Assembly: GCF_024807225.1 (NCBI RefSeq) | Contig: NZ_JANUCO010000001.1 | Span: 124,001-188,000 of the forward strand | Source: Chryseobacterium ginsenosidimutans | GTDB lineage: Bacteria; Bacteroidota; Bacteroidia; Flavobacteriales; Weeksellaceae | DNA length: 64,000 nucleotides | Direction of reading: 5' to 3' | Shown here: one piece after another, positions 18,845 to 28,301 of the stretch | How positions within the stretch are numbered: position 1 is the stretch's first letter | Layout of the letters: each line of letters opens with the position of its first letter | Notes under the pieces: generated by a model | Database searches by the model: none | What the model saw: the letters and a program-made list of their open reading frames with translations, nothing else | What the model was told of the DNA's origin: nothing | Translations under genes and position numbers: made by a program

Positions 18845-18869
18845 AAACCCTCCGAATCGAAGGGTTTTT
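18845..18869 (+). terminator. Hairpin terminator of the NTF2-like gene
   Basis: AAACCCT and AGGGTTT form the base of a stem with an inner CG/CG pairing, 7 bases after the stop and followed by TTTTTC. Confidence 0.7.
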
Positions 18870-18898
18870 CTTATTTTTATAGGGAAGATTTTGAAATT

Positions 18899-20011
18899 AT
18901 GAATTTACTTCGGTTACCCTTTTTGGTGAAACTTACGCTTGTTGTCATTTCCATTATTGGTCTTGGTTATCTTTTAGCGTTGGGTCAAAGCATTTTAGCG
19001 CCTTTCTTTCTGGCATTTTTAATGGCGATGCTTTTTTTGCCGATTGCCACTTTTATGGAAAAAAGGTTGAGATTCACGAGATCTATGTCTACGATAACTT
19101 CTGTTTTGATTATGTTGATGATTTTAACGGGATTAATTTATTTCTTCGGATCACAATTATCAGATTTCAGTAAAGATATTCCACATTTGAGAGGACAGTT
19201 TACATCGGTTTTTGAAGATCTTCAACATTGGGTTTCAAAAACTTTTCATGTAAAAATTGATGAACAGTTTACTTATCTCGATCAAGGCTTGGATAAACTT
19301 CTCTCTTCTACAGGCGTTATTCTGGGTTTTACTTTTGGCGTTTTTTCGACGGGACTTGGTTTTATTGTTTTCTTTATCCTGTTTTTTATCTTCATCTTAA
19401 ATTACAGACGACTTTTAAATAATTTCATCGTAACGGTTTTTAACGAAAAGCATAAAGCAAGCGTTCAGGAAATCGTGAATGAAGTGAGGATTATGACAAA
19501 AAAATACATCTTCGGACTTTGTCTTCAGGTGATTATTATGTCTATTCTTACCTCAACACTTCTTACTATTTTAGGTGTAAAATATGCTATTCTTCTGGGA
19601 ATTCTGACTGGTTTATTAAATGTAATTCCTTATTTGGGAGTGTGTATTTCACTTTTAATTTCATGCTTTATTGCTTTTGCAACTACTACTCCATCCACTT
19701 GCATTTATGTAGCCATCGGTTATATCTGCATTCACATTGTTGACGGAAATATTGTTTTGCCATTTGTAGTGGGTTCAAAAGTAAAGATCAATGCCTTATT
19801 CTCTTTTCTTGGGATTCTTTTGGGAGAACATCTTTGGGGAATTGCAGGCATGTTTTTGTGTATTCCGGCAATCGCAATCATTAAAATTATTTTTGAAAGA
19901 GTGGACGGCTTAAAACCTTGGGGAAAACTATTAGGCGAGGAAGAAAAACCTCATAAAAAGAAAAAAAGCTATAAGATCTCGAAGAATATTACGTTGAAGG
20001 AAATGGACTGA
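18899..20011 (+). CDS. AI-2E family transporter (PerM/TqsA-like)
   Basis: 370 residues with about 8 transmembrane helices in the PerM arrangement: two N-terminal pairs, a central amphipathic soluble segment (about 85-150), then the family core containing GLLNVIPYLGVCI and the region HIVDGNIVLPFVVG. The C-terminal tail is Lys-rich and cytoplasmic. Members export diverse small molecules or ions; despite the name most have no proven link to autoinducer-2. It is a single gene closed by a terminator. Confidence 0.92.
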   Translation: MNLLRLPFLVKLTLVVISIIGLGYLLALGQSILAPFFLAFLMAMLFLPIATFMEKRLRFTRSMSTITSVLIMLMILTGLIYFFGSQLSDFSKDIPHLRGQFTSVFEDLQHWVSKTFHVKIDEQFTYLDQGLDKLLSSTGVILGFTFGVFSTGLGFIVFFILFFIFILNYRRLLNNFIVTVFNEKHKASVQEIVNEVRIMTKKYIFGLCLQVIIMSILTSTLLTILGVKYAILLGILTGLLNVIPYLGVCISLLISCFIAFATTTPSTCIYVAIGYICIHIVDGNIVLPFVVGSKVKINALFSFLGILLGEHLWGIAGMFLCIPAIAIIKIIFERVDGLKPWGKLLGEEEKPHKKKKSYKISKNITLKEMD

Positions 20012-20017
20012 TTCATG

Positions 20018-20045
20018 GGTAATGAGTAATTGGTAATGAGTAATT
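20018..20045. repeat. Two direct copies of GGTAATGAGTAATT
   Basis: Two perfect 14-bp copies lie head to tail just after the AI-2E family gene. Such short simple repeats recur after genes in this kind of genome; no function is evident. Confidence 0.6.
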
Positions 20046-20078
20046 TTTAAATTAATCAGTTTTTAATTTATATAAAGA

Positions 20079-20099
20079 AAGCCTTCAAATTGAAGGCTT
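20079..20099. terminator. Bidirectional hairpin terminator
   Basis: AAGCCTTC and GAAGGCTT pair with an AT-rich loop and T/A-rich flanks. It lies between the AI-2E gene and the convergent GG-leader peptide gene. Confidence 0.7.
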
Positions 20100-20107
20100 C
20101 TTATTTT

Positions 20108-20359
20108 TTACAATGCGCAAAGTGGCTGTAATCCGTTTGGACAAGTTTCTGTACAAAAAATGTACGTTCCGCTGTCTGCACAAAATCCGATCGGGTCTCC
20201 CGGTGGATCAGTCGGTCCGCCTCCACCACCTAAACATGGATCTCCCGGTGGAATTTTACATGGACAACCGATGGGTCCGATATCGCATTGACCGCCACCA
20301 CCGCCACCTTGAATTTCTTTTAAATCTGTACGATTTAATTTTTTAAGATTTTTCAACAT
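20108..20359 (-). CDS. GG-leader, Cys-rich bacteriocin-like peptide precursor
   Basis: 83 residues from ATG 20359. The leader MLKNLKKLNRTDLKEIQGG is the double-glycine type recalled from Bacteroidota and Chryseobacterium bacteriocin-like precursors. The core is unusual: two poly-Gly runs, many Pro and eight Cys, including CPCKIPPGDPC, FCTETCPNG and LCAL at the end. The frame extends upstream to 20413 but without a better start. A CAAATATA at 20388-20395 gives TATATTTG on the minus strand, a -7 box about 28 bases before the start. No C39 peptidase-transporter or modifying enzyme is adjacent, so processing would rely on genes elsewhere. Confidence 0.65.
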   Translation of the reverse strand: MLKNLKKLNRTDLKEIQGGGGGGQCDIGPIGCPCKIPPGDPCLGGGGGPTDPPGDPIGFCADSGTYIFCTETCPNGLQPLCAL

Positions 20360-20512
20360 ACTATTCGTTTTAATTTGACTTGTCAAACAAATATATAAAA
20401 TCAAAGCATACAAACTATTAAATATTTCTCCAAAAAGAGAATATATAAAATTTTTACTTCCTTTTTAATCAACGGATTATAATTTTATTTAATTTTAATA
20501 AAAAATCAACTC

Positions 20513-20890
20513 ATGAAAATCATAAAATTTATTCTGTCCCTACTTTTCGGATTGATGTTTATCAATGCCGGATTAAACAAATTCTTTAATTACATGCCAA
20601 TGGAGAAACCCACCCCTGAGCAAATGAAACTTTTTGCTGCATTTGCGGAAATTCATTGGTTGATGCCATTAGTAGGAATTGTGGAAATCGTTGGCGGATT
20701 ATTATTTATTTTTCCTAAAACACGAGCTTTAGGAGCTATTGTTATTTTGCCGGTTATGGTAGGAATTGTTGTTCATGTTTTCACGATGGACAAATCTACA
20801 ATGGGAATGTCAATCTCCGGAGTTCTATTCCTGATTAACCTTTGGATGATTATCGACAATAAAGACAAGTATAAAGCTTTATTTAGCTAA
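20513..20890 (+). CDS. DoxX family membrane protein
   Basis: 125 residues and four transmembrane helices. The family start LLFGLMFINAGLNKFFNYMP and the middle MPLVGIVEIVGGLLFIFPKTRALGA are typical of DoxX-like proteins. Members include subunits of quinol oxidases and proteins linked to thiosulfate oxidation and redox stress, but most are uncharacterised. It stands alone between divergent and convergent neighbours, so context adds nothing. Confidence 0.85.
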   Translation: MKIIKFILSLLFGLMFINAGLNKFFNYMPMEKPTPEQMKLFAAFAEIHWLMPLVGIVEIVGGLLFIFPKTRALGAIVILPVMVGIVVHVFTMDKSTMGMSISGVLFLINLWMIIDNKDKYKALFS

Positions 20891-20903
20891 ATCGTTAATG
20901 ATT

Positions 20904-20952
20904 AATAGTCAATTGTGAATTTACTTGCATACAAAATTCACAATTGACTATT
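20904..20952. repeat. Perfect 19-bp inverted repeat
   Basis: AATAGTCAATTGTGAATTT (20904-20922) and its exact complement (20934-20952) flank an 11-base loop. It lies between the convergent DoxX and acyl-CoA dehydrogenase genes and may act as a terminator in both directions, although no strong T run follows. Confidence 0.8.
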
Positions 20953-20962
20953 TACTTTATCA

Positions 20963-22321
20963 TCATACAAATGCACTGAAACCCGTAATTGATCTTCCGA
21001 CAATCAGTGAATTGATTTCTTTTGTTCCTTCGTAAGAATAGATCGCTTCCGAATCGGCTACAAATCTTGCCACATCATATTCAAGCAGAATTCCGTTTCC
21101 ACCCATCACTTCACGGGCTCTGGAAACAATATCTCTTGTTCTTAAAGTACAGAAAACTTTGGCTAATGAAGCGTGTTCATCTTTTAAAATACCTTCATCC
21201 TGCATTTCAGAAAGCCTGAAAACCATGGTTTGCATTGCCGTCAAATTCGACAACATTTCTACCAAATGCCCCTGAATCATCTGAAAAGAAGCAATCGGTT
21301 TCCCGAATTGTTCACGAGTTCTCGTGTAAGCTAAAGCACTTTCATAGGCACCTCTCGCGCAACCTGTTGCCATCCAGGCAACTCCTGCTCTTGTCATTCT
21401 CAATACTTTTGCCGTGTCTTTGAATGAATTGGCATTTTGTAATCTGTTTTCTTCGGTAACTAAACAATCTTTCAATGTAATCAATCCGTTCTGAACAATT
21501 CTTAACGCCATTTTCCCTTTGATTTTCTCCACAGAATAGCCCGGATTATCTTTTTCAACAATAAAACCTTTTACTTCACCGTCACCTAAATCTCTTGCCC
21601 AAATAATAATTAAATCTGCAAATGTTGCATTTCCAATCCATTTTTTTTGTCCATTTAAAATCCAGCCTTCCGGAGTTTTTTTACAGGTTACCGTTAAACC
21701 TCCTGCAGCTCCGGAACCAACTTCCGGTTCTGTTAATCCAAATGCTCCGATTTTTTCAAACTTCTGCATTTGTGGAAGCCACTTTTGTTTTTGCTCTTCC
21801 GAACCGCAAATGTATATTGAACCCATCGACAAACCGGACTGAACCCCAAAGAACGTCGCAATCGAAGCATCAATTCTCGCCATTTCCATTGCAATAACGC
21901 CTTCCATTAAAAAAGGCATTCCCGGACAACCGTAACCTTCATACGTTACGCCACAAATATCCAGTTTTTGGAATTTTGAAATTAATTCAAAAGGAAATTC
22001 ATCTCTCAGCCAATAATGATTCACCAAAGGTTTCACTTCTTTTTCCATGAAAGCTCTTACTTTCAACTGAATTTCCCGCTGTTCTGGACTTAATGTGTGA
22101 TAAATATCGTAGAAATCACCATCAATGGGCGGAAGCTCTTTCTTTTTCTTGTTCGGATCGAGCATTTTCATCAATCCTCCAAGCTGTTTATCATCGAGTT
22201 TTGAGAAGTTTTGCATCAATTTCGGCAGGTCAACTTTTTGAGAAATAGCACTTAACTGATCAAAATCTATTGATCTGAATAGATCTATTGCGTTTCTGAT
22301 TTTGGAAAAAGTATTTGACAT
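20963..22321 (-). CDS. Acyl-CoA dehydrogenase family protein (glutaryl-CoA dehydrogenase-like)
   Basis: 452 residues. An about 60-residue N-terminal extension precedes the three-domain acyl-CoA dehydrogenase fold. FAD contacts are visible in AFGLTEPEVGSGAAGG and GQKKWIGNATFADLIIIWAR, and the C-terminal helical domain has ARGAYESALAYTRTREQFGK and MGGNGILLEYDVAR. The catalytic glutamate is expected in YSYEGTKEIN. The soluble FAD enzyme oxidises an acyl-CoA and passes electrons to ETF. The closest recalled group is glutaryl-CoA dehydrogenase-like; substrate unproven. Confidence 0.95.
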   Translation of the reverse strand: MSNTFSKIRNAIDLFRSIDFDQLSAISQKVDLPKLMQNFSKLDDKQLGGLMKMLDPNKKKKELPPIDGDFYDIYHTLSPEQREIQLKVRAFMEKEVKPLVNHYWLRDEFPFELISKFQKLDICGVTYEGYGCPGMPFLMEGVIAMEMARIDASIATFFGVQSGLSMGSIYICGSEEQKQKWLPQMQKFEKIGAFGLTEPEVGSGAAGGLTVTCKKTPEGWILNGQKKWIGNATFADLIIIWARDLGDGEVKGFIVEKDNPGYSVEKIKGKMALRIVQNGLITLKDCLVTEENRLQNANSFKDTAKVLRMTRAGVAWMATGCARGAYESALAYTRTREQFGKPIASFQMIQGHLVEMLSNLTAMQTMVFRLSEMQDEGILKDEHASLAKVFCTLRTRDIVSRAREVMGGNGILLEYDVARFVADSEAIYSYEGTKEINSLIVGRSITGFSAFV

Positions 22322-22527
22322 AGTAATTGTTTGTGTGTTGATTTGTAAAAGTTAAGCAAAAATTAATCCGAAAACAAGCATCTCACATTCAATTTATTTT
22401 ACAAAACACTGATCTTAAAACGGTTAAAACAGATTTTTCTTCTTTACAAATTTTTACCCGCAATTTTCAAACGTTACAAAAGATTCTGCTGGAACTTTGG
22501 AATAAGCAAAACATTAAAAATAAATAT

Positions 22528-23439
22528 ATGAAAACGACTTACATCAGATTATCAATCGCAACAGCGCTTTTATTAGGAATTTATTCGTGTAAAAAAGGAG
22601 AAGCTTCGGCAACAGAACTTGAAGCATACGCATCTGCAGATTCAGCCGTAGTTGTATCATCAGACAGCATTTCTTCCGTGGCAACCATGAAAGTAAAAGA
22701 CAAACAATTCATCAAAACAGCGGATGTAAACATAGAAGTGAAAGATGTTTACGAAGCGACAATTTCCATTGAAAAATCGGTTCAGGAATTGGGAGGATTT
22801 GTGACACACAGCAATTTGAAAAGTAATGTCGTTTCAGAAGATACCTACAACACTTCAAACGAAGAAGCCATGTTGGTAAAAAAATATCAGACGGAAAACA
22901 CGATGCAATTGAGAGTTCCGACCGAAAAATTGGGTGAATTGCTAACTTTAATCAACAGTAAAAAATTATTCCTGAATTCAAGATCCATCAATGCAGAAGA
23001 CGTGACTTCAAGTATAAAATACGCTGAATTAGAAGGAAAAAGAATTAAAAAAACAAGCGAAAATATTGACCAACTGAAAACCAATAAAGACAAAGTCAAT
23101 ATGAGTAACGACAATATGTCGGAAAACAATCAACAGCAATTAGCAAACATGGATGTTACCGATAATCTTAAATACAGTACGATTGATATTTACATCAAAG
23201 AACCAAAACTTCGCATCGCCGAAATCGCGATTACCAATACAAAAAGCATCGATGATAAATATAAATTCAATTTCATGTACAGTGCAAAATCTGCTTTTGT
23301 GGAAGGATATTATTTAATCCAGAGAATTGTGGTGGGATTAATTACTGTTTGGCCACTTCTATTGATCGGAGCGGTGATTGTTTATTTTTTAAGAAAAAGA
23401 AAACCTGTTAAAAAAGAACAGGCAACCACCGAAATATAA
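22528..23439 (+). CDS. DUF4349 domain-containing lipoprotein
   Basis: 303 residues. The signal ends in the lipobox IYSC (Cys about 21). The DUF4349 region begins at FIKTADVNIEVKDVYEATISIE and includes MQLRVPTEKLGELLTLI. A coiled-coil stretch follows (about 165-210), then a single C-terminal membrane helix (GLITVWPLLLIGAVIVYFL) with a basic tail. This gives a protein tethered at both ends of the envelope side. Function unknown for the family. Confidence 0.87.
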   Translation: MKTTYIRLSIATALLLGIYSCKKGEASATELEAYASADSAVVVSSDSISSVATMKVKDKQFIKTADVNIEVKDVYEATISIEKSVQELGGFVTHSNLKSNVVSEDTYNTSNEEAMLVKKYQTENTMQLRVPTEKLGELLTLINSKKLFLNSRSINAEDVTSSIKYAELEGKRIKKTSENIDQLKTNKDKVNMSNDNMSENNQQQLANMDVTDNLKYSTIDIYIKEPKLRIAEIAITNTKSIDDKYKFNFMYSAKSAFVEGYYLIQRIVVGLITVWPLLLIGAVIVYFLRKRKPVKKEQATTEI

Positions 23440-23495
23440 GCTATCCTAACCTTTGGTTATCAATATATATCAACCTTTTTTTAGATTTTACAAAG

Positions 23496-23521
23496 AAACC
23501 TCCAGATTTTTCCGGAGGTTT
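23496..23521. terminator. Bidirectional hairpin terminator
   Basis: AAACCTCC and GGAGGTTT form a stem between the convergent DUF4349 and GH125 genes, with T-rich sequence on the plus side. Confidence 0.8.
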
Positions 23522-23527
23522 TTATGT

Positions 23528-24958
23528 TTAAAATTTTCTTTTCAGAATTTCAGGTTTTGTTTTATATAAATGAAGAATCAGCTCGCCAAAAAGCGTATTT
23601 GCCCATGCAAACCAAGATCTCGTATAATCTTTCGGATTGTCTACATCAAAAGATTCATGGATAAAACCTGTTCCGGCGTGAGTTGCTTTTAATGTTTTTA
23701 AACAATAGATAATTTCCTCATCGTTATCGGTTGTCAAAGCCTGCATAATCAAACCGAGAGGCCAGATTTTGTGTTCTCCGATGTGCGGCCCGCCAATTCC
23801 TTTGGCAAATTTACCTTCACTGTACCACGGATTTGCTTTGCTTAAAGAAAACTTTCGAGTATTTTTATACACTTCATCTTCTTTTGAAGCATATCCTAAA
23901 TAAGGAATCGACAATAAATTCGGAACATTTGCATCGTCCATAAACAACGCATTTCCGAAGCCATCGATTTCTAATGCGTAAATTTTTCCGGCTTCAGGAT
24001 GATTTAAAATGGCATATTTCTGAATGGCTTCATCCACTTCTTTTGCTAAATTTTTAAATTGAGCTGAGGAATTTTCATCTTTTAAAATCTTAGAAAAAAT
24101 TTCTGCCGTTTCCTTCAAAGAAACCACCGCAAACATATTCGAAGAAATCAAAAACGGATAAAAAGTAGCATCATCAGAAGGTCGAAACATGGAATGAATC
24201 AAACCGATTTTCTTTGTCGGATTTCCGTAACCACCGCCAAATTGTGTATCTAAAGGATTCCCATTCGATCGCTGAAAATGATAAGAACCCTTTGAATCTT
24301 TTCTTTGCTGTTCTTTAAAAGTCTGTAAAATCTGAAGCATTGCTTTTTTCCAATCCGCATCAAAAACTGAAGAATCTCCCGTTGTTTTCCAATAATTGTA
24401 AGACAAACGCATCACGTAACATAAAGAATCGATTTCCCATTTTCTTTCATGAATTCCGGGTTTCATTTCTGTAGAGTCGGCTTTCCATTCGCTTATTTTA
24501 CTTGCATCATCAAAAAATGCATTGGCGTAAGGATCGAGAAGAACGCATTCAACTTGTTTATTAATAACGCCTTTCAACAGATTTTTCAGTTTTTCATCTT
24601 CATTCGCAAGACTTAAATAAGGATAAACCTGCGCCGAAGAATCACGAAGCCACATCGCATCAATATCTCCTGTGATTACGTAACTGTAAGGTTTGTTGTT
24701 TTTCTGGTAAAATTTTACCGTTGTATCCAACGTATTGGGAAAACAGTTTTCAAACATCCACGCCAATTCCGGATCAGCAATAGATTTTTTGATGGTTTTA
24801 ATCGTATTTTCAACAGCCTGAGAAATGAATTTTCTTTGATCCAAACTCGGTCTTTTTGAAATATAATCTTCTGTAAATAAAAATTTTGCAGAAACCGGTA
24901 AAGCGAAAAACCCAAGTCCCAAAGATGATTTTTTTATGAAATTCCTTCTATTAAGCAT
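23528..24958 (-). CDS. Glycoside hydrolase family 125 protein (exo-alpha-1,6-mannosidase type)
   Basis: 476 residues from ATG 24958. That start gives a twin-arginine-like signal: RRNFIKKSSLGLGFFALPVSA. A longer frame to 24994 adds an unlikely hydrophobic lead. GH125 features are GDIDAMWLRDSSAQVYPYL near the N-terminus, GIHERKWEIDSLCYVMRLSY and the C-terminal HAGTGFIHESFDVDNP and TRSWFAWANTLFGEL. These inverting (alpha/alpha)6-barrel enzymes remove alpha-1,6-linked mannose from glycans. It would act in the periplasm. No other glycan gene is adjacent. Confidence 0.9.
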   Translation of the reverse strand: MLNRRNFIKKSSLGLGFFALPVSAKFLFTEDYISKRPSLDQRKFISQAVENTIKTIKKSIADPELAWMFENCFPNTLDTTVKFYQKNNKPYSYVITGDIDAMWLRDSSAQVYPYLSLANEDEKLKNLLKGVINKQVECVLLDPYANAFFDDASKISEWKADSTEMKPGIHERKWEIDSLCYVMRLSYNYWKTTGDSSVFDADWKKAMLQILQTFKEQQRKDSKGSYHFQRSNGNPLDTQFGGGYGNPTKKIGLIHSMFRPSDDATFYPFLISSNMFAVVSLKETAEIFSKILKDENSSAQFKNLAKEVDEAIQKYAILNHPEAGKIYALEIDGFGNALFMDDANVPNLLSIPYLGYASKEDEVYKNTRKFSLSKANPWYSEGKFAKGIGGPHIGEHKIWPLGLIMQALTTDNDEEIIYCLKTLKATHAGTGFIHESFDVDNPKDYTRSWFAWANTLFGELILHLYKTKPEILKRKF

Positions 24959-25079
24959 GATTTTAATGAAAATATTAAACTTAAAAGTATACATTTTAAA
25001 GTTAACTTAAAATATAACTCTTGTAATTATTCAATAAAGCTTTATAAACTTCGTTAAAGAGACAAATAACAACTACAAA

Positions 25080-25952
25080 ATGATCAAAAAAATCAGTATT
25101 TTGATAATTCTTTTATTTTCTATCGTAAGTTTTTCTCAAACTCAAATTAAAGTTGTAGACGCAGAAAACAAAAAGCCCATTCCTTATGCAAAACTTATTT
25201 TACAAGGCAAAGATTACTACAAAAACACAGAAGAAAACGGAGAAGCTGCTTTAGAAAAAGGTGAAAATATCTATGAAATAGAATCATTTGGTTACGAAAA
25301 AATGAATGTTTCAAAACAGGAAACCACGTATTCTTTACATCCAAAATTCCAGGAAATAGAAGGCGTTGAAATTGCCAAACCTAAATTTACAGAAGCATTT
25401 ACATCGGGCTCTGTAAAAAAAGATAATTTTGGTTTTATGGGAACCAAAATATCTTGGAGTGTTATTGATTTTTTTGAAAACAATTTTGCCCACGAAAAAA
25501 TATTTATAAAGAAAATTAAAATTCCTACGGATGTTAAAGACAGAAAAACTGATGCCGTTTTTAACTTGGTTTTCTACGAAAATATTGATGGAAAACCAGC
25601 TCCTGAAAAATTTAAAAACATTATCGTAACTTGTAAAAAAGGAAAGAATCTCACTGAAATAGATTTTTCTAAAAACCCTGTCACTTTTCCCAGAGAAGGA
25701 ATATTTATAGGTATCGAATGGATTATTAATGAACAAAACCATTATTTAGACAAAGTCACAAAGATGAATCTTGACGGAAGCAAGGAAAAAAATGTAATTG
25801 TTGATCGAACAAATCCCTTTTTCTTTGGCTATGAATCAAAAGATTCAACCGTTTTCGGAAAATCTCAAAATAATTGGTACAAGATCTTTAACCATAAAGG
25901 AAATATTGTATCACCCCACAAATTATCTTTGGAACTCGAACTTACCAATTGA
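25080..25952 (+). CDS. Exported protein with carboxypeptidase-regulatory-like N-terminal domain
   Basis: 290 residues. A signal peptide (MIKKISILIILLFSIVSFSQ) is followed by a CarboxypepD_reg-like beta-sandwich domain (IKVVDAENKKPIPYAKLIL ... NGEAAL). The remaining about 200 residues form a beta-rich domain I do not recognise, with WSVIDFFENNF, GIFIGIEWIINE and a Tyr-rich end. Such two-part proteins are frequent on flavobacterial surfaces. The gene stands alone, divergent from GH125. Confidence 0.65.
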   Translation: MIKKISILIILLFSIVSFSQTQIKVVDAENKKPIPYAKLILQGKDYYKNTEENGEAALEKGENIYEIESFGYEKMNVSKQETTYSLHPKFQEIEGVEIAKPKFTEAFTSGSVKKDNFGFMGTKISWSVIDFFENNFAHEKIFIKKIKIPTDVKDRKTDAVFNLVFYENIDGKPAPEKFKNIIVTCKKGKNLTEIDFSKNPVTFPREGIFIGIEWIINEQNHYLDKVTKMNLDGSKEKNVIVDRTNPFFFGYESKDSTVFGKSQNNWYKIFNHKGNIVSPHKLSLELELTN

Positions 25953-26077
25953 TTTTTAATCATCAATTAACATCATTGAAGTAAAATTCCGTAAATTTGC
26001 AAATCAATAATTTTGCAAGAGGATTTGGCATTCAACAATCCTGAATCCAACGCTTTAAAACCCTAATTTCTAAATAT

Positions 26078-27719
26078 ATGCTATCAAAAATAAATCCTAC
26101 CCAAACAAATAGCTGGAAGGCTCTTGACGAACATTTTGGAAACAATGATTTCGATTTAAGAAGTCTTTTTGCATATAATCCGGACCGTTTTAACGAGTTT
26201 TCTATCAAAAGAACCAATTTTCTTTTTGATTATTCTAAAAACCTTATCGATTCTAAAACAAAAAATCTTTTGTTAAATCTTGCGGAAGAATGTCAGTTGA
26301 AAGATGCGATTTCTAAAATGTTTTCGGGAGATAAAATCAACGAAACAGAAGGAAGAGCGGTTTTACATACAGCTTTGAGGGATTTTTCTGATAAAGAAAT
26401 TTTGGTAGACGGAGAAAACATCAAACCTCAGATCAAAAGAGTTTTGGATCATATGAAATCTTTTTCTGAAAGCATTATTTCGGGAGATCACAAAGGTTTC
26501 AGCGGAAAAGAAATTACAGATGTTGTAAATATCGGAATCGGAGGTTCAGATTTGGGACCTGTGATGGTAGTTTCAGCTTTGAAACATTTTAAAACTAGGT
26601 TAAACGTTCATTTTGTTTCCAATGTGGACGGAAATCATATCGCAGAAGTTGTAAAGAACTTAAATCCTGAAACAACTTTATTCATCATTGCTTCTAAAAC
26701 GTTTACAACTCAGGAGACAATGACGAATGCAAATTCAGCAAAAGACTGGTTCTTAAAAACTGGAAAACAGGAAGATGTAGCGAAACATTTCGTCGCTTTA
26801 TCAACTAATGTTCAAGCAGTTAAAGACTTCGGAATCGTAGAAGAAAACATCTTCGAGTTCTGGGATTGGGTTGGCGGAAGATATTCACTTTGGAGCGCGA
26901 TCGGCTTAAGTATCGTTCTTTCAGTTGGATATGAAAATTTTGAACAATTATTAAAAGGAGCAAACGATACGGATCAACATTTCCAGACGACAGATTTCTC
27001 TGAAAACATTCCTGTTTTAATGGGATTGATTGGAATTTGGTATCGTAATTTCTATGCAGCAACAACGTATGCAATTCTTCCTTATTCTCAATATTTGGAT
27101 AGATTTCCAGCATATTTCCAACAGGGAGATATGGAAAGTAACGGAAAATGCGTCGACAGAAACGGGGAATTCGTAGAATATGAAACAGGACCAATTATTT
27201 GGGGCGAACCGGGAACAAACGGGCAACACGCTTTCTATCAATTGATTCACCAGGGAACAGAATTGATTCCTGCTGATTTTATTGCGTATGCGAAAAGCCC
27301 GAACAAAGTTTCTGATCACCAAGATAAATTGTTGGCTAACTTTTTCGCCCAGACGGAAGCACTTGCCTTCGGAAAAACAGAAGAAGAAGTTGAAGAAGAA
27401 ACTGAAAGCTTCAGGAAAATCTGATGAAGAAATTGATTTCTTGTTAAACTATAAAGTCTTCCACGGAAACACACCTACTAATTCAATCATATTCAATGAA
27501 TTAACTCCTTTTTCATTAGGACAATTGATTGCAATGTATGAACATAAAATTTTCGTTCAGGGAGTAATTTGGAATATTTTCAGTTTCGACCAGTTCGGTG
27601 TAGAATTAGGAAAAGTTTTAGCAAATAAAATTTTACCTGAACTTGAAAACAATGAAGCAGTTAACTCTCATGATACTTCTACAAATGGGTTGATTAATTA
27701 TTATAAAGCGAATAAATAA
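26078..27719 (+). CDS. pgi: Glucose-6-phosphate isomerase (apparent frameshift at 27399-27401)
   Basis: The cytoplasmic glycolytic enzyme that interconverts glucose 6-phosphate and fructose 6-phosphate. The first frame has the SIS-domain signatures NIGIGGSDLGPVMV, IIASKTFTTQETMTNA and FEFWDWVGGRYSLWSAIGLS, plus GEPGTNGQHAFYQLIHQG. It stops after EEEVEEETESFRKI, while the C-terminal part (LNYKVFHGNTPTNSI ... LIAMYEHKIFVQG) is one frame over. Removing one A from AAGAAACTGAAAG gives EVEEELKASGKSDEE and 546 residues, the normal length. Pgi is central to metabolism, so a true null is unlikely. Confidence 0.96.
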
Positions 27720-27761
27720 ATTGTTGTTGATTTTCATTAATTTTGATTAAAAATAAAAGAT

Positions 27762-27980
27762 ATGAGTACCATTACAATACATCTTAAAGATAAGGAAGAA
27801 GAAACTTTAATGGAAAGTCTTTTGAAAAGAATGAAAATTAGCTTTGAAAAAAACGAGGATGATTTTGAATTGACGGATGGGATAAAAAAAATGATCGATG
27901 AAAGATTATTAGAAGATAAGAATACGTATGTAGATGCTGAAGAATCTTTGAGAAAGATTTCTGAAAAATATGGTATATAA
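27762..27980 (+). CDS. Putative type II antitoxin partner of ParE-like toxin
   Basis: 72 residues, acidic and mostly helical, with a short beta start (MSTITIHLKDKEEETLMESLL). It overlaps the following toxin gene by 11 bases, the usual antitoxin-first order. The C-terminal helix (DAEESLRKISEKYGI) is probably the toxin-binding part. No ribbon-helix-helix signature can be named with certainty. Antitoxin role is inferred from order, size and overlap. Confidence 0.7.
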   Translation: MSTITIHLKDKEEETLMESLLKRMKISFEKNEDDFELTDGIKKMIDERLLEDKNTYVDAEESLRKISEKYGI

Positions 27981-28260
27981 AATCGTTTTATCTCCAAAAG
28001 CTGAAATAGAAATTGATGATGCTATTAATTATTATAGTAAATTTTCTAAATCAGCTGCAACATCTTTTAAGAAACAACTTTCGGATTCATATAGAAAAAT
28101 TCGACAGAATCCTTTTTTTGAAAAAAAATATAACGATGTAAGAATTTTACCTTTTTCAAAATATCCTTACATTATTATATTTCGGATTGATGAAACAGCA
28201 AAAAAGGCTTTTATACTTTCTATATTCTGCACTCATCAAAATCCGGATAAATATCCTTAA
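27970..28260 (+). CDS. Type II toxin, RelE/ParE family
   Basis: 96 residues with the RelE/ParE fold order: KIVLSPKAEIEIDDAINYY for the first strand and helix, SYRKIRQNPFFEKKY for the second helix region, and VRILPFSKYPYIIIFRIDE for the core sheet, ending in FILSIFCTHQNPDKY. ParE members inhibit gyrase and RelE members cut mRNA; the residues here fit the ParE side better, but this is not certain. The pair sits between pgi and folD, housekeeping genes, so it is a small insertion on the chromosome. Confidence 0.85.
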   Translation: MVYKIVLSPKAEIEIDDAINYYSKFSKSAATSFKKQLSDSYRKIRQNPFFEKKYNDVRILPFSKYPYIIIFRIDETAKKAFILSIFCTHQNPDKYP

Positions 28261-28301
28261 AAATCTAATAAAAAGTAAAAAATAAATCAATAAAAGTAAA
28301 A

